Origin: Zopfochytrium polystomum
Lineage: Eukaryota; Chytridiomycota; Chytridiomycetes; Chytridiales; Chytridiaceae
Length of the DNA: 64,000 bases
Assembly (NCBI GenBank): GCA_025765615.1
Contig: JAIVFJ010000160.1
Coordinates: forward strand, 62,001-126,000
Direction: 5' to 3'
Shown: piece by piece, positions 37,916 to 47,770 of the stretch
Layout: the number at the start of each line of letters is the position of its first letter
How positions within the stretch are numbered: position 1 is the stretch's first letter
The notes under the pieces: model-generated
Database searches by the model: none
Told to the model about the DNA's origin: nothing
Seen by the model: the letters and a program-made list of their open reading frames with translations, nothing else
Position numbers and translations under genes: made by a program

Positions 37916-38419
37916 ATGGTCATCGATGTTCCTGAGGTTGGTGTTGACGGTTGCCTCGCTAATTTGACCAGAGCACAGAGAAAGGCAATAAAATGTGCTG
38001 AAGACAGCAAGAGCATTTTGATAACTGGTGGCGCTGGTGTTGGCAAGAGTCATACCCTTCTGAGGATAATCGCATCTCAAGTGGAAATACAGCCATTCCG
38101 AGAGCGCAGTTGCTGTCTTGGCCCCCACTGGAATTGCAGCTTCTCTAATTGGAGGCACAACTCTCCATTCATATTTTCAACTACCATTCGTAGAGGAACA
38201 ATGGGATTCTGTTGGGGCCCGGTTGGATAAGCCTTATATGATGGATCGTTACAGAACGCTCAGAGTCATAATTATCGATGAAGTTTCGATGTTGCACTGC
38301 AATCTCTTTGAACTTATTAAGGAGATACTCGGTGCTGTTATTAACTACCGAAAGAGAGTCCAGCGTATCAGTGAACCAATCCAGCTTATACTTTGCGGTG
38401 ACTTCATGCAATTGCCACC
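37916..38419 (+). pseudogene. Pif1-like SF1 helicase, N-terminal part
   Basis: ATG 37916 starts MVIDVPEVGVDGCLANLTRAQ. Walker A is GGAGVGKSHT (about 38030), then a frame change near 38105 leads into APTGIAASLIGGTTLHSYF (motif Ia). Walker B is VIIIDEVSM (about 38270) and motif III is LCGDFMQLPPV, where the sequence stops because a retrotransposon LTR starts at 38420. Pif1/RecD2-type helicases unwind DNA 5' to 3' in replication and repair. The C-terminal motifs reappear at 42371-42697; motifs IV-V are missing. The preceding NADAR-like gene is only 7 nt upstream. Confidence 0.75.
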
Positions 38420-38772
38420 TGTCAGGAACAGGGCAGGACAGGACAAGGCAGACAAGGAACTGAGAGGAGTGATGATTGTATTGGAAACAATAATTCACTT
38501 GAGGGATGGGACAGGTCCCCCATCCCCCTTTTATACCTTTTGAGAGTGTTCCTTGTCAAGACTCCAAGAAAGTTCCAGAAAGAGCAATTAGTAATACAAT
38601 GATACCAATGATACCAATGACAACAAGACAAGTCAGGAAAGCAAAGAAGGTTCCAGAAGGTTCCACAAGGTTCCATGAAGGAATGTTCTAGAAGGTTCCA
38701 GAAGGTTCCAGAAGGTTCCATGAAGGAATGTTCTAGAAGGTTCCAGAGGTTTCCAGAGGGTGATTCATAACA
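38420..38772 (-). repeat. 3' LTR of the chromovirus, 353 bp
   Basis: It starts TGTCAGGAACAG and ends GATTCATAACA. It contains an AAGGTTCCA-type short tandem array (about 38650-38750). Nearly the same sequence forms the 308-bp solo LTR at 62436-62743, which has fewer copies of the internal array. Confidence 0.85.
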
Positions 38773-41700
38773 TCATCTCCCCCTTTTAGGCCTCTTCTGC
38801 AACTTGGTGGGGTACCTGGTCTTAAACTCAAGCAGAAGGTCTTGGCAGTGAGTGAGGTTTGACTCAGGCTCCCAGGTGTTGTCAGCATCTGAGTAACCTC
38901 TCCACTTAACAAGGAACTTGAGTGTTCTTCCAAACCACTTGGCATCCAAGATTTGTTCAACCTCAAATTCCTCTTCACCTTCTACCTCAACTGGAGGAGG
39001 AGGAGGAACAACTCTGCCTGGAATGGAATTGGCCACAAACTTCTCTAAAAGGCTGACATGGAAAACTGGGTGGATCTTCATGGATGCAGGGAGATCCAGC
39101 TTGAAGGTGACTGGATTGATTTGCTCCAAGATCTTGAAAGGTCCCAACTTGAGGTTGTCTAGCTTGGGACTTGGTCTTTTGGTCTGCAAGTTCTTCCTCA
39201 GAAGCCAAACTTGCTGACCCACAGCAAGGTCATGGTCCATTCTGTGAGTGTTGGCAAATCTTGAGGCATCTTCTTGGGCTTGCTTCAGGGTGGAGTCCAG
39301 GAAGGTGCTGATGATCTTGAGCTTATGTAAGTGTGAAGCCGCAGCAGAAGCCTGGACATTGGATAGGGTCTCTTGTCCCAGAAGATCTCCTCTTGGATTG
39401 AAGCCATAGGTTGCAAAGAAAGGAGATAGCTGGGTGCTTGAGTGGAGAGAATTGTTGAGAGCAAATTCTGCCAGTGGAAGGAGGGTGGGCCAATCATCCT
39501 GTTGATAGCTGACATAGCACCTCAAATACTGCTCCAGAGTCTGGTTTGTTCTTTCTGTTTGTCCATCAGTCTGAGGGTGATAAGCAGTTGACAGTTGAGA
39601 CTTGATTCCAAGGGCTGCTGTGAGTGCTTTCCAAAATTGAGATCTGAACTGAGGTCCTCTGTCACTGATGATTGACTGAGGCAGCCCATGGAGCCTGAAT
39701 ATGTGCTGCAAAAACAGGTCTGCTGTTCCTTGTGCATCTATATTCTCAGTGCAGGGGATAAAATGGGCCAACTTTGTCCTTCTGCAGATGACAACAAGGA
39801 TAGAGTCAAATCCATGGGATGGGGGCAGTTTCACAATGAAGTCCATGGATATTGATGACCAAGGGCTGATGGCAATTGGGAGGGGCTCCAGAAGTCCATA
39901 GGGCTTGTGTCTGCTGGATTTGTTTCTTTGACAGGTTTCACAGCTGCTGACATAGTTCTTGATGTACTTCCTCATGCCTGGCCAGTAGAAGTCTCTGGAA
40001 ACAAGCTCATATGTCTTGTGCTCTCCTGGGTGTCCAGCTGTTGCTGCATCATGCCTTGTCTTGAGTATCTCAAGTTTTCCCTCTTCTTGGCTGATTTGAA
40101 TCTTGTGAGGCTTGGGGTCCTTGGAAATAGCATGGGCCCACACACTGTCAGGAAGCAATGAAAGGTGTGTCTTGGATGGTGGGGTGAAACCATCTCCCCC
40201 TTCAGGTGCAAGGTCTGTTCTTCTTGACAGGGCATCAGCCACAGTGTTAAGGTGACCAGGAGAATAGCACAGCTTAAAGTCATACTCAGAGAGCAGTTCA
40301 GCCCACCTGGCATGCCTCTGCTTGAGCAACCTCCTTGCCCTGAAGAAGGTGAGGTTCTTGTGATCAGAATAGACAGAGATGCCTTTAGAACCAGCCAAGT
40401 AGTGTCTCCAGAATTTGAATGCTTCCACAATTGCAAGCAACTCCTTGTCATGGACTGTGTAGTTACACTCAGCACTGTTCAGCTTCCTGGAGTAATATGC
40501 CACTGGGTGCAGAGGAGCAGAGGGGTCCTGAGAGCTTGGCTGGGACAGAACAGCGCCAAGGGCATAGTCTGAGGCATCAGTTTCCAAGGTGAAGGGAAGC
40601 AAGGGATCCACATGCTTAAGGAGTGGTGCACTTGTGGTTGCTGTCTTAAGAGCTAGCCAGGCTTGCTCTGCTGCTGGGGTCCATTCAAACTTGGTGGTCT
40701 TCTTGGTGAGATCAGTGAGAGGTTTGGCTATGGCAGAATAGTTGGCAATGAAGGTTCTGTAGAAGTTGCAAAATCCAAGGAAGCTTTGAACATCCTTGAT
40801 GGAATTTGGAGCCTTCCATTCAAGAATAGTTTGGATCTTGTCTGGTGCCATGGAGATCCCTTTGTCAGACACAATGAACCCCAAAAACTCAATGGAGGTC
40901 TTGTGGAATTCACACTTCTCCAGCTTTGCATAGAGGTGATGCTGTCTGAGTCTCTCCAAGACAGTCTTGACATGTCCCATATGGCTTGCAGTGTCAGATG
41001 AAAATACCAGGATATCATCCAGGTAGACAATGACAAAAAGGTCCAGAATATCCCTGAAGATGTCATTCATCATGCCTTGGAAAATAGCTGGAGCATTGGT
41101 AAGTCCAAAGGGCATGACCAAGTACTCAAAGTGACCGTATTTGCATCTGAAGGCAGTCTTCCATTGATCCTGGGGCTTAATTCTGACCAAATTGTAGGCA
41201 CCTCTGAGGTCAATCTTGGAAAATATCCTTGCATGGCTCAGTTTGTCCAGTAATTCAGAGATGAGAGGCAGTGGATAGCGGTTCTTGACTGTCATCTCAT
41301 TGAGATCTCTGTAGTCCACACAGGGTCTCAGTCCCCCATCCTTCTTCTTGACAAAAAAGATGGGAGCTCCAGCTGGTGACTTGGAAGGTTGGATGAATCC
41401 CTTGTTCAGCATTTCTTCAATGTATTCTTGGAGGGCCTTGGCTTCTGGTGGAGAGAGGTGGTACAGTGGCTTGAAAGGTGGGCTGCAAGTTTCATCCTTG
41501 AGTGGGATTTCACAGTCATAAGGCCTCTGAGCTGGTAGCAGGTCTGCCTTGGTCTTGGAAAACACATCAGCATAAGGGAGATATTCTTTTGGTAGCTTGG
41601 ATGCCAGCAAAAGGTCTGATGGGTCCAGGTTGTTGTGCTCCTCAGCAGTGGGGCTTGAATTCTTGACTGGGAACTGTGATTCTTGAATCTTTGACTGAGA

Positions 41701-42312
41701 GTTCTGTTCTTGGCAAAGACTGTGAGCTGTGGAACTTGAATCTTGAATGTGGACTGTGAACTGTGGTACTTGAATCTTTGACTGTGGGTTCTGTGAACAA
41801 GAGTCATGGCCATGACTGTGAGCTCTATGAGCTCTACTTGAATCTTGACTGTGAACTGTGAACTGTGGAACTTGAGTCTTGGCTGGCTGTGAATCTTGAA
41901 TCAAGGGCTTGAGAGCATGAGACTTGGGGGCTTGACTTGAGTTTTGGGTGACTGTTCCGATTGGTGGAGGTTGGACTTGACCAGTGACCCAATCAATGGC
42001 AGGGTTCTGGGCTTGCAGCCATGGTAATCCCAGGATGACAGAGAATGTGGGTGAGCCAAGATCCAATACTTCCAGATTGACCATGGATGGTGGAAAGTCT
42101 TGGATGTGGAGGTTTAGCTTGGTTTCATGGCTGATTTCCTTGAACAGAGCATGATTGGCAAAGTGGACCTTGAGGGGTGTGGATTTCTTGATCGTAGGAA
42201 TGGCACAAGACTTGGCAAGGGTGGCATCAATGATGTTGCAGGATGATCCAGAGTCTATAAGGGCCTTGGTTGTGATGGTTGACTTGGGTGAGAGTTGAAT
42301 CTTGACATCCAT
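38773..42312 (-). CDS. Gypsy Pol: protease-RT-RNase H-integrase-chromodomain
   Basis: A 1179-residue uninterrupted frame. An aspartic protease sits at the N-terminus (KALIDSGSS, catalytic Asp20; ILGLPWL). RT follows with KKKDGGLRPCVDYRDLN, KIDLRGAYN and VIVYLDDILVFS. RNase H has LETDASDYALGAVLSQ and YSDHKNLTFF. Integrase has an HHCC finger (HPGEHKTYELV...CETCQRN), then the DDE core (SMDFIVKLPPS, IISDRGPQFRS, STAYHPQTDGQTERTN). The last 70 residues form a chromodomain (VEQILDAKWFGRTLKFLVKW, YSDADNTWEPE), which targets chromoviruses to specific chromatin. The 5' end of the Gag-Pol frame is truncated. Confidence 0.95.
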   Translation of the reverse strand: MDVKIQLSPKSTITTKALIDSGSSCNIIDATLAKSCAIPTIKKSTPLKVHFANHALFKEISHETKLNLHIQDFPPSMVNLEVLDLGSPTFSVILGLPWLQAQNPAIDWVTGQVQPPPIGTVTQNSSQAPKSHALKPLIQDSQPAKTQVPQFTVHSQDSSRAHRAHSHGHDSCSQNPQSKIQVPQFTVHIQDSSSTAHSLCQEQNSQSKIQESQFPVKNSSPTAEEHNNLDPSDLLLASKLPKEYLPYADVFSKTKADLLPAQRPYDCEIPLKDETCSPPFKPLYHLSPPEAKALQEYIEEMLNKGFIQPSKSPAGAPIFFVKKKDGGLRPCVDYRDLNEMTVKNRYPLPLISELLDKLSHARIFSKIDLRGAYNLVRIKPQDQWKTAFRCKYGHFEYLVMPFGLTNAPAIFQGMMNDIFRDILDLFVIVYLDDILVFSSDTASHMGHVKTVLERLRQHHLYAKLEKCEFHKTSIEFLGFIVSDKGISMAPDKIQTILEWKAPNSIKDVQSFLGFCNFYRTFIANYSAIAKPLTDLTKKTTKFEWTPAAEQAWLALKTATTSAPLLKHVDPLLPFTLETDASDYALGAVLSQPSSQDPSAPLHPVAYYSRKLNSAECNYTVHDKELLAIVEAFKFWRHYLAGSKGISVYSDHKNLTFFRARRLLKQRHARWAELLSEYDFKLCYSPGHLNTVADALSRRTDLAPEGGDGFTPPSKTHLSLLPDSVWAHAISKDPKPHKIQISQEEGKLEILKTRHDAATAGHPGEHKTYELVSRDFYWPGMRKYIKNYVSSCETCQRNKSSRHKPYGLLEPLPIAISPWSSISMDFIVKLPPSHGFDSILVVICRRTKLAHFIPCTENIDAQGTADLFLQHIFRLHGLPQSIISDRGPQFRSQFWKALTAALGIKSQLSTAYHPQTDGQTERTNQTLEQYLRCYVSYQQDDWPTLLPLAEFALNNSLHSSTQLSPFFATYGFNPRGDLLGQETLSNVQASAAASHLHKLKIISTFLDSTLKQAQEDASRFANTHRMDHDLAVGQQVWLLRKNLQTKRPSPKLDNLKLGPFKILEQINPVTFKLDLPASMKIHPVFHVSLLEKFVANSIPGRVVPPPPPVEVEGEEEFEVEQILDAKWFGRTLKFLVKWRGYSDADNTWEPESNLTHCQDLLLEFKTRYPTKLQKRPKRGR

Positions 42313-42370
42313 GGTGAGTTGGTGGGGCTTGGAATCTGAGGTGTTTGTGGTGCTGGTGGTGGTGATGGTG

Positions 42371-42697
42371 GTGGATTTTAAAGATATATTTGCCAGCAGT
42401 CAGGCTTACGTTGCAATCTCAAGGTGCAGTACTATTGAGGGAATTAGATTCTCGAATTATGACAGGGCAATGATATTCTCAGCTCCAATCACAAGGGCAT
42501 TTTACTTTTGTCTGAAGAGAGGCTTGATACCCACTGGAGGACAGATCAGAGTTATAAGCCAGCTCCTAGTAGGTAGGAAAGCAACTGACAGTTATGACGA
42601 CTGTCTGAAATCTGCTAACAAGAGAGTACGCACTTTCATTAAGGCAGAGAAAACTGCTAGAGGCGCAGATCTGCCGTGGAAATATGTGATTGGTTAA
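42371..42697 (+). pseudogene. Pif1-like helicase, C-terminal part
   Basis: The frame resumes with VDFKDIFASSQAYVAISRCS, the conserved motif VI region of Pif1/RecD2 helicases (Gln-x-Tyr-Val-Ala-x-Ser-Arg; the Arg finger). It continues to a basic tail (SANKRVRTFIKAEKTARG) and stops at 42697. The sequence between motif III and this point (motifs IV-V, expected 150-250 residues) is absent from both sides of the retroelement, so the gene cannot be functional as it stands. Confidence 0.7.
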
Positions 42698-42733
42698 TGA
42701 CGCCTGGTATTTATCAATTGGTAGTTTTAAAAT

Positions 42734-44494
42734 TCAATTCATAGCAGGAGTTGTAGATCCAACCTTGCTAGTAGATCCCTGTGGTCCAATTTCAGTCCTA
42801 AGTCTCTGAATCGTACTATCCACTAGTTCCCCTGTGATCACTTGATCATGTAACTTTTCGTTGAGATGTGTAAGGCTTAAATTCTCCATTGGAAACGAAC
42901 GATTGTCAGTTTGCTCTCCATAATTATAGGCTCTACCCACGGCTTGAGAGCCATCTACAGGTTGACTGTCGGGAGTAGATACACTCTGGCTATATGTTGG
43001 GAGCACGATAGTTGAACGTGAACCCAGAGATTTAGACTGGTTTCTCTGAGAACCAATTGTGATAATAACCTCGTTGTTACCAGTTAAGAATCCAAATAGA
43101 GCCCCACCATTGTCCCCAGCAAACTGCATGGAAGTTGGAAGCGCTACACCTAGAAGCTGGTTTTCCATTGTCTGTCTGCCAGGAGGCCCTGGCGCATTAT
43201 CCTTAACATCAGCCTCACCTGGAAGCCTCGGTGCAAATTGAGCTGGAAAACACAGCAGTGCCCTGGGTTTCTATGTTTCTACAGATGTCGAGAATTTCCG
43301 TCGGAATACAAGCAGGAGTTTCCGCACTAACGGCGTTCTGAGTCAATGGAAATACACTACTGGACACATACGGCACATTTGAACTATCAATTGTCCGCTC
43401 ATATGACACATCAGTGTGGTCTGGGCCAGGAGAATAGTGCTGTCTGACGCTAAAAGCTGCAGTTCCAGTCTCAACATTAGGCCTACCGTTCTCAGACCAA
43501 GTTGCCACTTCAGGCTTCGGTCTCGTGCTTCTAGCTTGCCAGAAAGGAAAGAACGCTGAACTTGGAGCTGCGGATTGATAATTCTTTTGTACATACGGAG
43601 TGTCGTTGTAGAGGAGCGTCTTACGACAATAGAAAAAGATAATGAATACTATGATGGAAAGGAGAAGGACTAAACCGGTAGGAAGAATAACTGCAAGAAG
43701 AGGAAATTGGTAAGAGGATAATGATGAATCAGAATTCGAATTGGAACCAGGGATCAATGCGCTAGTGCTACTCCCTGTGGAAGTCATTCCTGTAGCACCA
43801 GCTGTGGAAAAGGAGAATTCGATCCTGAGATGGTTTGTACAGCTGTGTTTCCACTGACAGGTATAGTCGCCGTCACAGACGAAGTACCGGACTGAATGGC
43901 AGTCGTAAATTCCTGTGAAGTTTGCGCAGTATCGACCGTAACTGCCGGAAGAGAGTTAGTCCTTTGAGCGGAAGTCGTAGCTTGAGTACTTGCTGTATTT
44001 CTAACCTTTGCTGTGTAAGTTGTAATGATCGGATTATTTCCATCGCACCCGCTCTGCTGAATACTTCTATTGTCAGTAGAATCGCAAGTTACATAGTTGG
44101 TAATTCCGGACGCGATTGAAGTCAGGTAGGGACAAGTGAAAGATTGGCTGCTTACAACTCCGCATATGTTTACAATCGCCATTGATATCTGGTCAATGGT
44201 ACCACCAGAAGAAGATACTGCACCGCCTATGGAGCAAATGCTATTGAAATTGGCCGTTTTGCTTACGGTAAGGTCATAATTGTAACCACCAGCGGAGGAA
44301 CAAGCTGATGCAATATCAATCATGTCTGACTGCTGTAATCCATTCTTGCAATATTTCTCCAAACTAGCAGCTATAGTGTAAGAAGGGTTTATTCTTCCAC
44401 TGGAATCGACAGAAGTATCGACAGTTCAAGTAGCGGTTGCATATTGTGCACTCAAGGAAACAATCAAAGCCAATACTGCAGGTGAAATCACCAT
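42734..44494 (-). pseudogene. Type I membrane protein of segment B, one stop and two frameshifts
   Basis: From ATG 44494 a signal peptide (MVISPAVLALIVSLSAQYATA) is followed by a TGA at 44428-44426. The same frame then continues through a Cys-containing ectodomain (CSSAGGYNYDLTVSK; CGVVSSQSFTCPYL; VTCDSTDNRS; GCDGNN) and a Ser/Thr-rich stalk. Near 43800 the frame changes into SALIPGSNSNSDSS and a membrane span (FPLLAVILPTGLVLLLSIIVFIIFFYC), then a cytoplasmic tail. Near 43245 a second change leads to the last 150 residues (42734). Overall about 570 residues with signal-ectodomain-stalk-TM-tail order. A virion surface or host-derived receptor-like role is inferred; no family is recognised. Confidence 0.55.
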
Positions 44495-44654
44495 TTTGCA
44501 GCACGGGAGAAATGCTTCAATTAGCAACTTCAGGGCTGAAACGGTTGACTTCAACTTTGACGGATGAAAAATTTCTGTGGTCGTTATTGTAATGTTCGTA
44601 CTAGCACGTACTGCGGTCCAGAATTTGCCAACGCTATTTTGAAGGCTATCAAAC

Positions 44655-44831
44655 TCAGGGGAGGTCTACTAATGCAATGCTCGTTATATCTGATATCACA
44701 GTTATCACATTGTTGTCAATTCCGTAAACGATCCCCGTAACTTCGTCTCTCACCTTACAGTACAGAGTATAAACCGTAATGCACACGAACAACAGTATTA
44801 TAACAACGAACAATTGGATTGCCATTTCCAT
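44655..44831 (-). CDS. Small membrane protein, 58 aa
   Basis: ATG 44831 to TGA 44657-44655. Residues 4-24 (AIQLFVVIILLFVCITVYTLY) form a single strong membrane span, followed by a polar tail of about 33 residues (KVRDEVTGIVYGIDNN). It starts 6 nt after the stop of the next gene upstream on the same strand, so the two may be co-transcribed. Small single-span proteins are common in virions; the function is unknown. Confidence 0.45.
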   Translation of the reverse strand: MEMAIQLFVVIILLFVCITVYTLYCKVRDEVTGIVYGIDNNVITVISDITSIALVDLP

Positions 44832-44837
44832 TAGTGT

Positions 44838-44966
44838 TCATGTGTTTATAATTCTGCTTCCCATGTCTTTTTCTGGAACCACAAGTTGAACTCTGGTAGC
44901 AGGTCTACTAGGTGGCAGATTGGCAGTTTCAATTTCTTCGTTCCTCAAGGTGAAGACTCTGTTCAT
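44838..44966 (-). CDS. Tiny polar protein, 42 aa
   Basis: ATG 44966 to TGA 44840-44838. Sequence blocks are NRVFTLRNEEIETANLPPSR and VQLVVPEKDMGSRIINT, hydrophilic with no span. Its stop lies 6 nt before the start of the membrane protein at 44831. The support is its tight packing and normal composition; chance cannot be excluded at this length. Confidence 0.3.
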   Translation of the reverse strand: MNRVFTLRNEEIETANLPPSRPATRVQLVVPEKDMGSRIINT

Positions 44967-45034
44967 TGTTAGTCACACTTTCAAGGCTAAAATTTTAGTA
45001 GCGAGACTCGTTTGATAGTGTCCAGGGCAACAAG

Positions 45035-47699
45035 ATGTCTTCACCTAGTTCTCCATTGGAGTTGCACAATCACAGCTACAGTTCAATCTCAACAATGTCC
45101 AGTGACGATATAAGCTCATTGTCAACAGTCAATCCCAATGCTCTGCCTGTCAATATAGTTATAGATGGTGAAATACTCTGCGCTGACAATTATCATGATT
45201 CTTATGCAGCATGCCTAAGAACAAGGGCAATGTCAAGGATAGGCTCAGCATTACCACTCTTAATCGGAATAAACAATTTCCAAGTTGAAGTCGTAAGAGA
45301 GGCTACAATAGATATTTCACGCACCAGTATGAGCTTATATAATTCACTCGAAGACAGCAGCAAATCCGCAAAGGAGATCTCAGTTCACATAGCCAGCTTC
45401 AATATGGTAGGATCCACTAGGCATAGAATCTCACATTCCCTAATAGACGAGCTCAAGGCAGGATTGGATCCCATCTCGTCATGGATAATTTCAATTGAAA
45501 TATACGCTGATATATCAATTAGTGACCTACCCTCGGTATGCAGATCGGCTTATTTGAATTTCCATAGATTGCAGTATCTCAGAATAAAAGACATGGAGGT
45601 ATCATTTGAGCTTCCGCACTCAGGTTCGAATACGGTTAGGACTCCAGACGACAATTTCGATTATAACGTGGAATTTATCGTCAGTGGGGAGATTGCTGAT
45701 TTCACCGGAAAGTGTAGAGCCAAGAGGAGGGCCAGCAGACTAAATCACTTCTGAAGTTGCATATTCATGAGCTCTTAAAACTGGAAATGCCTATCTTGGT
45801 CGAAGACGGTAAGTCAATTGCCCCCTTCGAAATGCGCAGATACATGACTACGGGTTCAAGGATAGACTCTGCACCCAGGGTCGATGTACTGCTCAGAAAG
45901 CAACTGAACGTTATGAATCTCAAATTTGTGCCTCACCAAACAAGAGACATTAGATGGAGAACGAGGTGTATGATGACCGAACATGAGAATTGTTCTGGCC
46001 ACTTAAGGGTTGGAATCATCGACCGAGAATACGAGGCTTGGATTTCCACATTTCATGACAGTCGAGGATGACACATTCACCGATGTGAAACAACGAATGA
46101 ACAATGACCTTTTCGACCGGGAACTTCCAAGTTTCGATTTTGCCAAACAAATGTCATCTCTATTGCTATCGAAGAGCGGTATGTTCAGGGGTGGTATATT
46201 TGAACTGAAACCAATGACAGCAGCCAGAGGAATTGCCACTCTGACTTGGGAAGGAAACCCACAAGAGATATTCATACCAAGAATTTGGGCCTCGAGAATG
46301 AAACTACCGTATAGGGAGACATCAAAAGATGGATCTCTGAGATCGCCCTACTTCTCCTTTATGAATATCAGGGAGGGCGACTACGGGGTAGTCCTTAGGT
46401 GCCCAGTTATTTCTGTAGGTTCAGTTCAACCCGTAAGAATAAGACTATGGGATAATCCTACAATTGGATGCCATCCCTCCATGTGTCCGAAGATGGGTTT
46501 AGATTTCGATGGGGACGAAGTGCATTTTGCTGTAGTCTCTGGTAGCGACTCTAAGTTGGAGATTCAAATGGCAATTGAGAAGGAACCCTCGCAGAAGTTT
46601 TCTGACTCCTTTGTGAATGAGGCCGTAACTGAGTATTTCTCTGGCCTTGAAGACAACGATGGCAGCGATCTCGTGGAGGACTGTATCAATAATGACTTTA
46701 TGATGGCATCTACCTCTAGCATCACACAGCTGAATTTCATGAGCTTCGATACTAAATACCATAGGCTCTGCAAGGTGAAGGACGAATACAGGCAGATAAT
46801 GGTATCGTATATGGGTGCTAAGCCTCTGTACCAGGTCGTAGTTGATAAGAGCATGAAAAAGATAGGACATACCATTGATACTCACATGAGTGTTGCTAAC
46901 GGATATGTCTATGCTAGACAGTTCAAGGGTCTTGCTCTCGAATGCAGCACCATTGGAAACTCAACAGAGCCACTGTGGCTGGACAGATCCAAGGCCATGT
47001 TGTGGAGTAGCCCTTCAATACCGAGGGATATCGGGTCTTATGGAATTCCAGCATTGAGATTGATAACTGAGATGACAAATCTTGTTATACAGCGAACACT
47101 CGATCGTGCTAAGCACGTGACAACTGACTTCTAGAACTTACTTTGCCGACTCGTTCTTTTCCAACCTCGAACCATGGGTTGTTGTCGTGGAATCAAAGTC
47201 AAAGTCCAACCCGCAAAAGAGCATATACAAGACGTATACCATGCATGAGGCTGCCAAAATGAGAGACAGCCATGCCATTGAGAATATCGTTGTCTGTTCT
47301 TCGAGGGAAAAGTGTATTGGGTATAGCGGTTACAATCACACATCTGATATCGAGCAGCTCTTTAAGCTCATGATCAGGAATACGGCGTACATTGTTCGAT
47401 TGCTGAAATTGAAGGCTACTACTTCAGAGATATACTCTGTCGCCTCTATTTTGACATACGCAACTTGTATGGACAAGGGCCAGGAGAAACTGACCGACAC
47501 CAAGAGCGTTAACTTTCTAAGGTCTACTGCTTCATCCTACTTGCATACTGTATTATACACAAATTACTCCAGCGTTTCTAGCATACCAGTTGGGATGTAC
47601 AGTAAGCAGAGAGATACACATGGTCAACATTCGTCAACATTTGCTATAACCACTGGAAATTATCAGGGGTTGCTCTCAATGTCGATAACAAGACAGTAG
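45035..47699 (+). pseudogene. Divergent multisubunit RNA polymerase largest-subunit-like protein (RPB1/beta'), frameshifted
   Basis: Four successive frames read as one protein of about 880 residues: 45035-45754, 45757 to about 46050, about 46050-47134, and about 47137-47699. The diagnostic part is VLRCPVISVGS about 35 residues ahead of GLDFDGDEVHFAV. This has the spacing and form of the double-psi barrel in RPB1/beta' (Arg-x-Pro, then NADFDGD, whose three Asp bind the catalytic magnesium). Further blocks (YMTTGSRIDSAPRV, MGAKPLYQVVVDK, SNLEPWVVVVESKS) are not recognisable to me. It is far shorter than cellular RPB1 (1400-1900 aa). Relatives may be viral or linear-plasmid polymerases. Cellular RNAi RdRPs also have a DxDGD barrel, but with a different spacing. 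Confidence 0.6.
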
Positions 47700-47770
47700 C
47701 ACAATTTTAAAACTTATTTGCAACTCCTATGATCCTGAGGCTCCTTATGAAGTTCGTAGTTTTTACCTTG

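Larger units (their letters stand above)
38420..42370 (-). mobile_element. Ty3/gypsy chromovirus, 5'-truncated
   Basis: On the minus strand the element keeps protease to chromodomain (42312-38773), a polypurine tract next to the LTR (AAAAGGGGGAGATGA, ending at 38773) and the 3' LTR (38420-38772). The frame is open upstream of 42312 up to about 42370, where gag would be, and then helicase sequence resumes. Gag, the primer-binding site and the 5' LTR are absent. The helicase is also missing its middle part, so a deletion accompanied the truncation. A solo LTR of the same family lies at 62436. Confidence 0.85.
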
